A stretch of 25,370 nt of DNA from Hyphochytrium catenoides (GCA_900088475.1 FLMG01001747.1:1-25370), one strand, 5' to 3'. Counted from the first letter of the stretch, positions 1-12,011 are shown. Made by a program: numbers and translations. Notes: generated by a model not told the origin, from the sequence alone.

Positions 1-1
1 G

Positions 2-2709
2 GTTATAGGAGGAAATGAAAGAAGAGTCACCAATCCTTCTCTTCCCACACTCATTAGAGCCGTCGTGTCATCAGACTCCGCTTCGTGTGGCAATGTCATT
101 TCTTCACAGCCTGTACAATTTAACTGGGAGCAGGTTCTCAGCTATCCAGGGTAAGTTCAGAGTCGGATCATTTACGCAGAGCTACCCGTCCACCTGCTAC
201 CTAGACTGTCTAGATAGATATCTTCAGGAGTCTTTCTTGCTCGTCTGTAGCCAGAATAGCGTTTTTTGTCAAATCGCTTTCTCTTTGGTCACACCCTCTC
301 ACTACTTGCTATTCTTCTCGTTCTTTGTGCATTTCTAGGGGTACTCCCTCTTTCAACTGACATTCGGAGTTTATTTTTTCTTAGAGAGAAGGCACTTGCT
401 CTGGTCTCTTCAACTTCCGACATGACGACAAGTCTTCTGCTGCCTGAGCATACGCTCTTGGCGGGACAGACATACCGCTTCGTACTCTCTGTCAATTATA
501 TGGGAGAGCCAGACAAGAACACAGTGCCGGTAACTAGACCAAGCATATCTTCCTCTGTCCAGACCATTCCTTGTGTCCGCAGACATCTAACTTATTCCAC
601 TCCTTGTGGCACTCTCAATAGTTAGATGAGTCTGTCAATCTATTCACCTTGCTTTCACTTTTTCTTCCGTGAGTTTGGCCGCTCTTGGCCTTCCAACGAA
701 TAGTTATTACTACTACGTTTGAGATTGTCCTTGGTCTCTTGCACGTTCCTGGGGAACTTTGGCTTAAGTGCTGCAACTCTAATCACTGCTGTCCAGATCG
801 AAGTGTCGGTGGACTCTGCTCCACTTTCTCTGGTACCTATCGGTGGTTGGAACCAAACGTCATCCTCGCTTTCTCCTATGAACGTTGGATTAGAGAAGCT
901 AGGCTCTGGGGCCTGGGACGGAATGGGCATCCAGAGCATCGACTGGGTTAGAATAACTCCTTTGTCCTTCCTCCAGCATAGCTACTCTGCTTCTTCTCCC
1001 CTTTGCGGCTTACTTGTATGTTGCTTGCTTTTGAGATTCATCTATTTAACGCCTAGACCTGAACCGGACGCTCCTTCTTCTTCTCTGACTGCACTTACCC
1101 AACGCTATATGGCCACGATCTTATTAGCTCCATCCTTTTTATTACCGTCTACTTATTCATCGTCGTCTGCTCCTTCATCATCATCTTTCGGCATCGCTTC
1201 TACTGGCTCTGACTTTGGACTGCGACCACTTTTAACAGAGTTGTAAGAGCTGCACGTCACCGCTCTGTGACACAATTGAAGTATCCGCCACTTGCATGAC
1301 TGCAAGCAATAGTCCCCTGACCCTCCCTGCTGCTTCCTCGAAGACAACACTCATCACAATACCCGCCGGGACCCTGAAGGGTAGGAGTCCTGGACTCTTC
1401 TAAGTGATATCTTCTTCTGGCCTCCGCTTTCTTTTTATACAATCATCATCTTTCTAACAGTTAATTACCCTCGGGCTGGCGTTCCATCTTTGGCCGCCAG
1501 GATGAGGTTCCTTTCCTCGTCCTACAGTTCTCAAAGAATGTACTCATTACTAATGTTGTGCTCAACAGACGGACATACGTACCAGTTTACCATAAACGTG
1601 ACCTCCCAGTCATATTCATCTGCTTATGTAACGACGATTCAAGTTGCTAGCGAAGCCTTGCCCACCTCCATCTCGCTGCTCCACGCAGGCCTCAAGATTA
1701 ACGGGTCCGTGCATCAAACAACTATCTTTGCTATAGAATCGAAACTGGTCTTATTACCATGCGTCTGTACCCCATAATCTGGTGGATTTGCTCTCACCTA
1801 TTCTTTTTCTTTCTTTAGAGACCAGATTATTAGACTACGTACCTCCATCGGCTGGGGGGATGTCGGAGAGCTAGAAGGCACGCAGATGGAATGGAGTGTC
1901 TACAAAGGGAAATCCCTTATTTCTCCTCTTCCACAATCTTTCTCTGATGCCCCAAATGCCGCCTTTTTCCTCACACCACTCAATGGCACAAGGCTCTCTT
2001 TGGCTCCTGGCCTCCTGTTCCCTGGATCGACGTACACGTTTTCTTTCTCTTTCTCCTCGTCAGGGGGTAAGAGAGGCGCCGCTTCACTCCAGCTTGAGGT
2101 TAATGGCGGCCCCCGCTCTGGATCTTTGTCTGTTGTTCCTCAAGAAGGCGTTGCTCTCTTGACATCCTTCCGCCTGGATGCCAGCAACTGGGTGGATGAC
2201 CTGCAGGATCTTCCATTAAAGTGAGTTGACTCTGTTTCGTTGAAGACCCACTTTGAGCCGCATAGATATGCTTTGCCACTCCTGTATCTCATCACAGCTC
2301 ACCGCTTGGTCCTGATATAGGTATTCCTTTGGCGCCAAAAGACGAGGAGTCATCCATCCCTTATCAGAGTTTACCATTGGAAACTCGCTAGAGGTAAGAA
2401 AATTTGTGCACTGTCACGCGATTCTCAAGCCAGCCCGTGATGCTATTTATTTAGATGATTTGACGGTATCTGCGCTCTTCTCTATGCCTTTATTCTCATG
2501 TATATCCTCTCGACCCCTCTCGGACCTTCTGCTTTGATAGACTATCCTTCCGGTTTTTGCTGATGAAGAGTCAGCGGCAGTGGTAATTTCAGATATCTAC
2601 GGTGCCGAGACAGAAGCGGAGGCTGCAGCGTTCGTTTCCCGTCCATCAGATTGGCAGTCAGCTTTTGACTCCACGTTGTTATCACTGAGCAACCCTGGAA
2701 GGTCTACAG
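2..2709 (+). other. REJ-type domain region with three related Ig-like repeats
   Basis: Three successive units share a strand pattern of the form leucine-rich strand, P/G, L, then G-x-TY-x-F. These are LLAGQTYRFVLSV (about 448-493), GTLKDGHTYQFTINV (spanning the 1380/1569 junction) and LLFPGSTYTFSFSF (about 2008-2052). Each is followed by a strand and a P-rich turn. The third unit runs into WVDDLQDLPLKYSFGA, across the 2220/2321 intron, which matches the conserved W-x-D...PL-x-Y-x-F stretch of REJ domains. The exon 2541-2709 carries the later LP...V-x-D-x-x-GAET stretch. REJ is an extracellular fibronectin/Ig-like assembly known from polycystin-1 and sperm receptors. The ligand here is unknown. 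Confidence 0.72.
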
Positions 2710-5700
2710 GTGAGTGCTCCCGGAAGCGACGCCATTAACTTCCTACCCTTTGGACCTTGTTGCACTTAGTGGGTGCTTATGGATCGTTGCCTATGCAGCC
2801 ATTAACTATATGACACCCCTTCCTCTTTTCTATCTTCCTACTGCTCATCACTGGAAAACAATCGTCTCCAATGTAGAGAGTATGGTCTCTACACTTCTCA
2901 CCCTCCAGACGGAATGGGCCCAGAATGTTTCTCCGGACCTGGTTTGCACCGCCGAGAGTACGTAAAAACAGACTTCTTTCTAGCCCCACCCTTTCTTCAA
3001 CTTTGTAGATGACCTGTTATCGTGGAATCTCCTGCTTTCGGGGAAACGCATTTTTTCTACTCTGGTCAAGTTCTCAATCACCATCCTTTGTTCTCCACTC
3101 TGGTATCCTCTCTCCCTCTATCTCGCAGACCAACGTGTCTGCTGCGCCAATCGCGGGACGTTCAAGACCATCTGCTCCCCGCTGAGCCCTGGCTGCGCTC
3201 CTAGGTGTCACTGTGATGCTGGAGCTTACGGCAAGAACTGTGCAGAGGATGCAAATGATAGAGACAACAGGTTAGTGCTAAAGGATAAGCAGATTCACCT
3301 TTGTGAAGAGTGGGGCTGATTCTTGCCGTACCCTATCTCTCTTCATAGGATTGCAACGCAAGAGCTTCTCCTTTCTTATGTTTTACAGCTCATCGAGAGT
3401 CAGCGCGGTCTTGGGGCCGAACTATCATCTCTCTCCCTCGCCTTGGAAACTGAGCTCCTCTGGAGGGTAACCCTAGACTTTACCCACTTGCGCCAAGAGA
3501 GCATGGTAAGCACTAGTAAACCCACGAGCTGCACTTAACGAAGACGTCAACCTTTCGTTGGCCCTCCTAACTATTGCATCTTTTCTTCTTCGTCGGGTTC
3601 CATATACAGATAAAAATTCTGTCTACTTTAGAGACTGTTCTCAGAGAGGAGCTTGCCGGTTCTCCAGGTATGATATTTGCTTCCTTTCTCTTGGCACCCT
3701 CGTCGTCTCTTCTGTCTCTCCTTCCCCACTTGGCTGTAAAGCATTATGGGGTGACGCGAGTGGCTTGACAAACCTCGTTTCGTGCAAAAGATTTCCTCTT
3801 GCTGCCCTCCTTTATCATCGTTAATCTTCGTCGAAACTCCTTTGTTCCTTATGTAATGAACCTTCTCTATCCAGGCTTTGTGTCAGCATCACAATCTACG
3901 TTGGATAAGCTTCTAGAAGCGGTCAGCAATCTTCTTCGAGGGTTGGACAGTGCTTCAGCATCACAACCCTCGGCTACGACTATTGCAAATCAGATTGCAA
4001 CTGTGACCACATTGATTGCAAGATTAGCTGTTACAGCCGCGCAGCCCGGGTGAGACTAGAGGCTCCTTTGTGCTTTTCCTTTCTTATTCATCTGTTTTCT
4101 ACTTGATGGATTGCGCGTGATCTTTATTCATTTTTTTTATATTTCTAGCTCTAGCCATCGCCGAGTGAACATAGCGTCGGCGAAGTCTAACTGTCAGCCT
4201 TCCTCGATATTTTGCTAACAAACCTCGCTTCCTTGCTCGGTCTCTACAGAGAAAGGGCGCAGGTACTCTTGAGTGAGAATGTTCAAGTGACCGCAAAGGT
4301 TGGGCCCCCGTATTGGCGCTGTGTTGTTTGGATGATTTTCTTATCTTAGCCAAAGTGTTCCTATCGCCATATGAGACAGCTGCTGCTCGTCTTTCTCAAC
4401 CTGCCTCGCCACTGATGATGGTCCAGTCCTCTCAAACTTTAGCATACCTCTACCATCTGTCTCGTATTACTGACCACGTCGTGATGTTTCCTCGCTGTTT
4501 GTCACCGCCATCAAACTTCGGTGCGGGATGTAGGTGGATGTCCTCTCTTCGGTGGCGGGAGATAGAGTCACGGTTCCCTTTCCTGACTGGGACGGGTCCT
4601 TCGAGGAGAAGGGTGGCATCATTCTCCCCCACACTCTGACTTCAGACCTCTCCACAACTCTCTCACCTACCTCTGAGGTGATGATCGCCCTGGTGCGCTA
4701 CACCATGAACCCGTACGCTCCTCTCGCTGCGGTCGCGACCCATAATGGAAGCAAGTAAGTTGAATATTCTTCTAATAGGAAGCTGGCTTCTCTTCGTCGT
4801 AACTGAGCAAGAAAGTAGGGGTCGTAGCTTGGTCATTTATCCTGGGACCATCAATACTAAGTTGCCCTTTTCTCCTGTGGTCTTCTTCTGAGCAGCCCCA
4901 ATATATCAAGCCCTGTTTACACTTTCAAGTTATTGGACAATACCGGAGAGGAGATCCGCCCAACCAATCTCACCTCTCCTGTCATTGCCTACCTTCCAGA
5001 TCTGGTCGACATCAACTACTACGCGGCCAACAGACCGTTACCTCGATCTGAGTCTTTTTATTGTGAAGAGTATGAGCCCGGAACAAAGAAGGTGCTTTGC
5101 CCAGATGGCAATTTTATTACCTATGAGGTGGGAACCGCTGTGAAGTTCGCAGCATAATGAGAGCTCCGTACACTGCGTTTCATGAGAGGGACACAGAGGA
5201 TGAAGCTCTGAGTGTCACTTCCTCCTTATACTACTCTACCAGCAATATTATCTAGTCGTCTCTCTGCTAGTTTCCATTTCTCACTTCATGTCCTAGCCTT
5301 CTACTCGCTCGAAAGATAGGACAGCATTTCCTAACTCCAGGGTACCTTATCGCTCCGCAGTGCACCGGAGAGCCTTACGCTGGAATATTGACATGCGAAC
5401 TTCAATATGAGAAGGTTGACTGTGCCTATTGGAACGTCTCCCTAGGGGCGTGGCAGAAGACCGGAGATGTTCCAACGGAGATAGACAGTACTAAGAGCGT
5501 TTGCCTCTATGATACCTTCGTACCAGGTATGTATATTATGCGCTTGCTTCGCCTTTGTCGTGGGCCTTCTTGCGAAAGCGATTTTAACCCTTTATCATCA
5601 CACCCGGGTGACCCGACAATTCCTTGTTGCCCAAGATGTGTTGAAGTCACTAGCGTCTTCGTCACGAACTGCCTGTGCTCCAAAGGATATCGTGGCCGAT

Positions 5701-8700
5701 TCTTACTAATTTCACTGTTCACCGTTTCACCAGCTATTGCTGCCCAGCCAACCAACGCTGTGCTGCCCTCAGCATCCGGTCCTGACAACTCCAACGCTCT
5801 TGCTGGCCAAAAAACAACTGATAACTCTAATGACCAGGCCATCAACGTGTTCCTGGCACTAGCTTTCTTATGGGGGATACTCCTTCTGTCTCTTCTGTTC
5901 ATCTTCCTGGGCTGGAGAAGAAGAGATGAGTTGGAGGAGACAAAAAGTACGCTGTATGTGGAAAGCATATCAACCGTTATGACCGCCCGGCTGGACTGCC
6001 TGAAACGTGGGAGGAGAGCGACAGACGAGGGGAATGTTACTGGGACGTTTGGAAAGGAGAGTGAGGCATATCTCTTCGCACTATCTGCTGTGTCCAGCCT
6101 CTCGCCTGGCCGTCACATCCCGAAAGACACTCTAAACGCCACCATCGATGCCGCTACTGTACGCTTCAAGAGCATGGTGACGACGTTGCAAAGCAGCATG
6201 TTTGCTTGGTAAGATACGATGGAAGGAGCACAATTCTGCCCTCAATAAGTATTGCTGAACGGCAGTACAGGGACAATAGTAGGCGATGGGGGCGGTTCAA
6301 ATTGTCATATGGCTCTTAGAATGGCCCCGCTGTCCTTCTAACTTTCTCTTCTCGTGTCTCGTCTTCTTAGGACCACCAAGGGCTCTCACGTGAGAGAGAG
6401 TATTAACCTTCTCTTAAGCGACATACAAACCGTAAGTCCTCAAAGCCTCTCTCTGCCTTGCTTTTTTATTTCGGCGCCAGCACGCTTAACTAGACGTATC
6501 GATGCCAGGTCGCAGAGTACCGCTTCCTTGTATCTTTTGCTTTCCAAGAACGCATATTCTCTACCTATGTCATCTCTCTCTGACAACCATTTGATCTGTT
6601 CTTAGGCCCCGTCACCAGTGCACCGCTTACTCGTCTTTCTAACCCTGTTGGCTGTGCCGATGCTGGTCACCTCGATTGTGTTCCTTGGTAAGTTATACTC
6701 CCGAGCACCCTCCTCTATCGCTCAAGTTAATTCGCATTACAGACGCTCTTTCCGTCATCATCTGCCTCTTCTCCGTTTCCACTACCATCCGCTTGTCCGG
6801 GAGTTCACCGTCTTAATAAGATCTCCAATCTCTTCAATGACTCAATGATCCACCCTCACAGCCGCTAATACTGTCAATGCAGGGAGCGGTCGACTAAACC
6901 AAAGGATGTTTTTCTACAGCGTCAAAGACGCGGTGCCTGTGCTGATAATGGTTGTGATATTATCCCTGGTCCTCTCCCTTTTCTTCTCGGTACTACTCTC
7001 TTTTGGATTTAGACTTGCGACCAAGGCGAAGGTCTCAAAGAAGAGGTAAGCGAGAGGGCCGCTATTATTGATAGCTACCTGCTGGGGAGGAGGTAATTGG
7101 TCAAGGGTCCCTTTAGAGTAGTAGCGGGTGACTCCACTCGCATTCTTCTTCTCTCTTGGCCAGAAATATGAGTTACCTCTCGGCAGCGACAAACAACTGT
7201 TCTTACCAATGGACCTTGTTCTGATCCTTCATATGCTCTGCAGATACGAAGATTTGGCCATGTTGGACGAGATGGGAGAGATCACTTTGCCTGATGGGTA
7301 AGACTGACCGTGCTTGAATATGGAAGATGAATAGCACTCTGACCTGAATATCCCTTTTGTTGGGCACTCTATCTGGCACAGGTCGGATGGCACTATCCGC
7401 GGATTGATCTACCTCATGGAGAAGCTTCGCCGCGCAGAGTATAGGCTCCAGGTGGGATAGACTACGAAAGAGGCGGCATAATAATCACTCTTGTGCTTGT
7501 TCGCTGTAGACAGCATATGCTGACAACATGATCTCCTCCTGTCTTCTGGTTTACAACTTGATCCGTAAACTTAGATTGCTCTTGAGAGAGCCAAAACAGA
7601 CGTGCAAGATGATGGAACTCCGCCAGAGTACGTACGGGTGGCCGAGGAGGAGGTAGCTCGGCTGAAAGATTTGGTGGAAGAACAGCGAGGAAAGCTTACG
7701 AAGGAGGGCAGAGAAGAACTCAAGAAAGGCGAGAAAAGAAGTCTTGTCATCAATCAGTGCAGGCTTCTCCTCGTACATCCTGTGGACCAGGTATGAGAAG
7801 AGTTGGGGTTAACTCTCTGACTTGTCTACAAACGCTCTTACTAGTCAGCTCATTATAGGCCTCATCAACTGATTCCGTTCCTTTCGATCCATCTGCAATC
7901 CTCTTGGTTTCCCTCTCGCGTTATTAGGTCCACTACGTCTGTGAGATGGAGAATATCGGCATGCGTTCCCGACTTTTGAAGCTGTTTTTCCTTCACTATG
8001 GAGGCCGTACCTCTCTGCCCACGCCACCGTCTTCCTTCCGCCTAATCTGGATGGAGCGGTTAACTATTCTTGGCTTCTTGGTCATCCTTCTATCTGCTAC
8101 GCTTTGCTCTCTCCTTTTCGGGCTATCTGCAACGTTGACCCCGCAGAATGCATGGTTAGGCTTCAGCATCTTCTGCATCATCCTCAATCTCCTCCTCTTG
8201 TCCCCTATCCTCCGATTCTATAGGAGAGGGGCACTTCTCTCCCTCTCTCCTATCCTCTCGCGGGCCACTTGGTTCCAGGCTACTGGAGCTTCTTCCCCAA
8301 CATCAGGGAAGACCCAGATCATCAAAGGTAGAAAGGTGGAAGTTGAGGCTCTGGAGGATGACGATTTCAATGCAGGTAACGCTTATAAAGGTATACGACT
8401 TCCTACCTCTCGTTCTTGAGTTGGCGATATTCTGCTTCTGCTTTCACTATTGATGGGGCAACCTGAGCTCAAGAAGGGTGTAAAGCCTCATTATATCGTC
8501 CTTTGAGGTTGACAAAAGACTTTGGTTCACCCTCTGTGTGCTTACTTCTTTTCTAATTTCTCTTCCTTTCCCTTAGCCAATGTTGGTCCCGGTGTTTCAA
8601 CAGTGGGATTAGCAGGTGAGACGAGCAAGATCGCACGAGACAACAAGAGCAACCAGGGTGAGTCCAGCTCTGTCTATAGATATATGAATCTAGAGTTTTA

Positions 8701-9294
8701 CCCTTATGATAAGTGTCGCAGACGGTCTCTACACTCTCGGTTAGATCAAAGAGATACTGACTTACTTGACACACAACAGGTACCGGGTCATCTGGCAAGC
8801 TGGAAGATCTTTCTGAAGGGAAAGATAAGGAAGGGAGCGGAGAAGACGGCACGAGACTTGAAGACCTCGATGACCGGAGAGGTTCTATCATAAAGGGAAT
8901 TGCCAGCAATATGCGCCGAAGGAGCCAGCTCTTCCTTGCCCGAAGAGGCATCATCAAAATAGAGGAGGAAGACCGCGTCGAAGAGAGACCGACACCTCGG
9001 CGGCGAGAACCACGGTACGGCAACAAGGTGCCTGCATCGGAGAGCCAGAACCCAAATGCCCACCACCACAAGGATGGTGAAAGGGATAGAGGCAGTGATG
9101 CAGACCAGGAAGTCGGTGCCTTCAGCTCCTCTTCAAGAGAGTTGGGGGCCACTGTGGTATCTATTGGCAGTCCAGAGGGAACCGCACCTGCATCGACGCA
9201 GCAGGGCAAAGTAGCTGCTGTTTCGGTGCCCACCACCACACATGGAACGCCTTTGAAGACCAGGAATCCAAAGAAGCTTAGCCAGTGGTTCTAA
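2..9294 (+). CDS. Polycystin-1-like REJ/GPS five-span membrane protein (5' partial, about 27 exons)
   Basis: A receptor-like surface protein, open at the window's left edge. Phase-consistent exons: 2-150, 385-529, 797-946, 1239-1380, 1569-about 1703, 1821-2220, 2321-2393, 2541-2709, 2799-2957, 3009-3270, 3349-3505, 3610-3667, 3875-4049, 4250-4298, 4534-4754, 4896-5127, 5361-5526, 5734-6208, 6371-6431, 6606-6687, 6883-7045, 7244-7297, 7382-7451, 7575-7790, 7928-8375, 8577-8657, 8780-9294 (TAA). In residues of this fragment: REJ-type repeats to about 450; Cys-rich EGF-like knob about 550-595; helical and GAIN-like region to about 890; GPS-like motif about 912-945; spans near 984-1008, 1130-1153, 1169-1197, 1364-1388 and 1396-1417; then about 250 hydrophilic residues. 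The second span (VHRLLVFLTLLAVPMLV) and the fourth-fifth pair resemble the pre-channel spans of polycystin-1. PLAT and channel are not seen. The end of exon 5 is uncertain. The family call is from motifs read by eye. Confidence 0.82.
3129..3243 (+). other. Cys-rich EGF-like knob
   Basis: Within exon 3009-3270 the frame reads a cluster of eight cysteines ending in CHCDAGAYGKNC, the C-x-C-x-x-G-x-x-G-x-x-C pattern of EGF or laminin-EGF modules. It lies between the REJ region and the long helical segment that leads to the GPS. A single isolated EGF-like unit here is probably extracellular and disulfide-bonded. The number of cysteines does not let me assign the exact EGF subtype. Confidence 0.6.
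5361..5526 (+). other. Degenerate GPS (GAIN C-terminal) motif
   Basis: This exon holds CAYWNVSLGAWQKTGD (about 5421-5468) and then SVCLYDTF (about 5496-5519), followed about 35 residues later by the first membrane span. A GPS normally has C...W...W..GC and then C-x-C-N-H-L-T/S-x-F just before the first span. Here the first Cys and both Trp are kept. The second Cys is replaced by Asp, the fourth by Tyr, and the His-Leu before Thr is missing. Self-cleavage would therefore not be expected, though the fold may persist. Confidence 0.68.
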
Positions 9295-9873
9295 GGCACC
9301 GTGTTTCTTAATAAGCCTGTCTTCTTCTAGTAGACGGGGAAGCCCTCCGTTTGCAGCAGTGCTTTTTAGGAGATCTATCTGTTCGTTTTATAAATGTATG
9401 GTACGCAGCCTTCAATATCCTTCTTTATAAAAATACATATCGCCATCAGTGGGGCGTCTCCTCTTCCTCCACAACGGTCTAAGTACGTGTCACACTGCAA
9501 TAATAACAACAGCTAGACGAACGGACGAGGATCCGGTTGGAAGACTTATAAGGGCCCACCCTAAAGATCAGAAGCCTACCTTTCTTACCTACTACCCGAC
9601 GAGCCGACCCCACTGCTGCTCCCAACAGTCCTTCCGCGTTTGCGTAGTCGAATCCCATGGATCCGAGAAAGCCACCATCCTCGTTTGGCTAGCCGATCCC
9701 ATGGAACCTTGAAGTCATCCGGCCTTCATTGTAATACCTTGGCGCTTGCTCAGCCCCAACCCTCAGATCCCTTCTGCCTCCTTGGCTTCAAAGCTTCACA
9801 TGTAACGACACAATCCTAAAATGATAACCAAGGGGCACAGTTTAGAAGTGATTACTGACTGGGACAGTAACGG
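9295..9873. other. Intergenic gap after the polycystin-like gene
   Basis: No exon chain could be built here on either strand. The first part is presumably the 3' UTR of the upstream gene; A/T-rich stretches with ATAAA-like strings at about 9388 and 9426 could serve polyadenylation. An 88-codon open frame at 9449-9712 (plus) has no recognisable motif and no phase-compatible partner exons, so I do not call it a gene. Confidence 0.5.
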
Positions 9874-11419
9874 ATGTGGGCTTTAGATCTTGAAAGGGCA
9901 GCAACAGCACTCAACAGTGTAGAAATGATGCCTTGTCATGGGACTAACCCTGACCCACCCTTGTGTGGGACTTGATGGTGGTGCGTGAATGTGATCCTTG
10001 ATCCGCCCAACCTGAAGAGATAGCCAAGCAAGCTGATGGAATAGGCCATCTGCTGAGGAAGGAGAGGTGATAGGTAGGGCCAGCAAGCTGCTGAGAGCTT
10101 GGGATGGCTCTGATGGAGCTGATGACCAAATGAAGGTCGGATCGTCGTAGCGAAGGAGAGAAGATGGCCCTAGGGCAAGGTGGCCGACAGGACGTCCAAG
10201 AACGACGGTAGTAACAAAGAGTACCGTAACATAGAGCACTACTGGCGATCTCCATAGGACTCACTACACTGGCCGTTTGGACGTACTTGCTGCTCAAACA
10301 AGAGAAACATGGACCCAACAGGCAGGAGGAGGAGCTCGAGGTGCTCGACACCCCTTGGGTCCATCTACAGCGAAGAAGGTAATTCTAGCGGGTGTCTTGG
10401 AGCCAAGGGCATGCTTAAGGAGACGACTTTGGGCTTCACGATACGTTCTATCGCCGATTTTGATCGCCAATCCTCTCAAAGCCACTGGTCTTCGTGGTCG
10501 TGTTGCAGTCTTAGTCTTGCCCTTTGTCGCAGCTCTATAAACTAACCGTTCGTCCTACATCATCTGTCACAGAAATGGAGTTTCTTTCAAAAGAGATGGA
10601 CCGCATAGAGGTAACAGAAACCTTCAGGACGCCACGACTTACAGGACAGGAATCAAATAACCAAGCTGGGGATGCCTCCATAGAAGGCGCTTGGGGACAG
10701 AAGAAGGCACCTCTGGCCTCAATCTCAGAGGTGCGGCGCAAAGCCCCATTTGCGCGATTCTTATTTTGTTTCTCCCTGTGCCCTCTATATGAAGCCCATT
10801 CGGCGTACTCACCATTCCCTTCTTGAGACAACCACTTCGGCTTTTCCTAACACTGGAATGTAATTGTTTCGTTCTCTCTCAGTTCTTGGCAGCCGTGCAG
10901 ACTGGGGATACCAAGCGGGCCTTTGAACTGCTTCGAATAGGTAAGGTAAAAAGATGCCTAGAAGTGCATTTATCTCGAGCGGAACGATTCACCTCCTGGT
11001 CTCAACAGTGAGACGTAGCGAGCCAGACAATGACACTCTGAGAGAATATGAAGAGGTGTTAACAGTGAAGCTCAAGTTGGGTACGTATTTGTCTTAACTC
11101 TTAGTGGCACGTGGTTTTGTGTGTCCTCCTTTGGCGCAAAGACCGCTCGAAATCCTTTTGGACACAATGGCCAACGTTGATCTTCTTTATCACCCGTTTG
11201 TCGTTACCATTTTGTCTCCAAACAGAGCTGCGAGAAGGCAAGCAGCTGGTAGCAGAGGATGCTCTTGAGTCGAGTGATGATGACGAGGCGGATGAACAGG
11301 CGGACGATGAAGGAGTAAATAATGGGGAAGACGACGAGTACCGTTCAAGCACTGATAGAGAAAGCGACAACAGCGAAGAGGAATCGCAGCGTGGAGAAGA
11401 GGAAGATGAGGCGGAATAG
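9874..11419 (+). CDS. Unidentified protein with acidic C-terminal tail (8 exons, about 223 aa)
   Basis: I do not recognise the family. A phase-consistent model is: 9874-9916 (ATG), 10018-10066, 10151-10207, 10258-10378, 10533-10610, 10883-10940, 11009-11080, 11226-11419 (TAG). The first third is mainly helical and charged. A short Gly/Ala/Arg-rich stretch sits at the end of exon 4. The middle has two amphipathic helices (MEFLSKEMDRIEFLAAV, then GDTKRAFELLRI). The last exon encodes a run dominated by Asp, Glu and Ser, of the kind seen in nuclear or chaperone-like proteins. The last four exons are the firmest. The first intron has a weak donor and the fourth exon is ambiguous: another frame there reads a possible membrane span (TTLAVWTYLLLK) and ends at TAA 10380-10382. 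No function is inferred. Confidence 0.5.
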
Positions 11420-12011
11420 GTATAGAGAAAACTTTATGACAATATTATGACAGAACGATTCGTATGATGGAACAGAAAGATCAAGGGGAAAGAGAAGGGA
11501 GCCATTCAGGAGAACAACAGATTGTAGGGTGCGACTGTGTATATCTTCTAAGGGCATTCAAAGTGAAAGAAGAGGACCTCTGACAGCGGATGGACCAAAG
11601 CACCTCGCGTCCTTCGTGATTGAGGTGGCAGATTTGGTTGTGAAGCTTTTCTTGTTGATGTGCAATCAGACAGCAGAATGAGATTTATGAGCTCGAGCAG
11701 AGCTCGATAGGCAAATGATCGTAAGGTGTATTTTAAAACCGTAACTATGCAAAGCTACGAAATGGATATGCAAGAGAAAGAGAGCACACAGTCTTACACT
11801 CTGAAAAGTAAGAGAAAGAGAAATAAAAAGAGAGTGATAGAAGCTCATCGAACATCACCAAGAGATTAGTCGTTCAAGAGAAGAGATCGGCAATAAGTTG
11901 AATGTCACAAGAGGAATAAAGCAGAAGAGCAGTCCTTGTCATACAGACCCAAAGCAAAAAACGGGTTCCGACCACCCTTCTCCAGGAATACTGTCTACCT
12001 TCTTTCGTCTC
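11420..12011. other. Purine-rich intergenic gap
   Basis: The plus strand is rich in A and G (for example 11760-11835) and has many stops in all frames. Part is likely the 3' UTR of the acidic-tail gene. No RNA gene, repeat array or convincing exon was seen. Confidence 0.5.

Noticed and set aside
947-1238. Coding continuation of the 175-codon frame 719-1246
   Set aside because: Only 797-946 fits the repeat pattern. The remainder is Ser-rich intron sequence, and skipping it joins phases 0 to 0 and restores the repeat.
3065-3130. Intron starting GTCAAG in the EGF-containing exon
   Set aside because: The frame is open straight through from 3009 to 3270 and keeps the cysteine cluster in frame, while splicing at GTCAAG would break the phase.
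5507-5968. Minus-strand ORF of 153 codons
   Set aside because: It is antisense to the GPS and first membrane-span exons of the polycystin-like gene, which carry clear family motifs.
8553-9239. Minus-strand ORF of 228 codons
   Set aside because: It is the shadow of the hydrophilic C-terminal tail exon and the preceding introns on the plus strand, and its Ser/Leu-rich composition fits a shadow frame.
9944-10351. Minus-strand ORF of 135 codons
   Set aside because: It lies opposite the plus-strand exons of the acidic-tail gene and is Ser/Cys-rich without motif. The plus-strand chain is phase-consistent to a stop.
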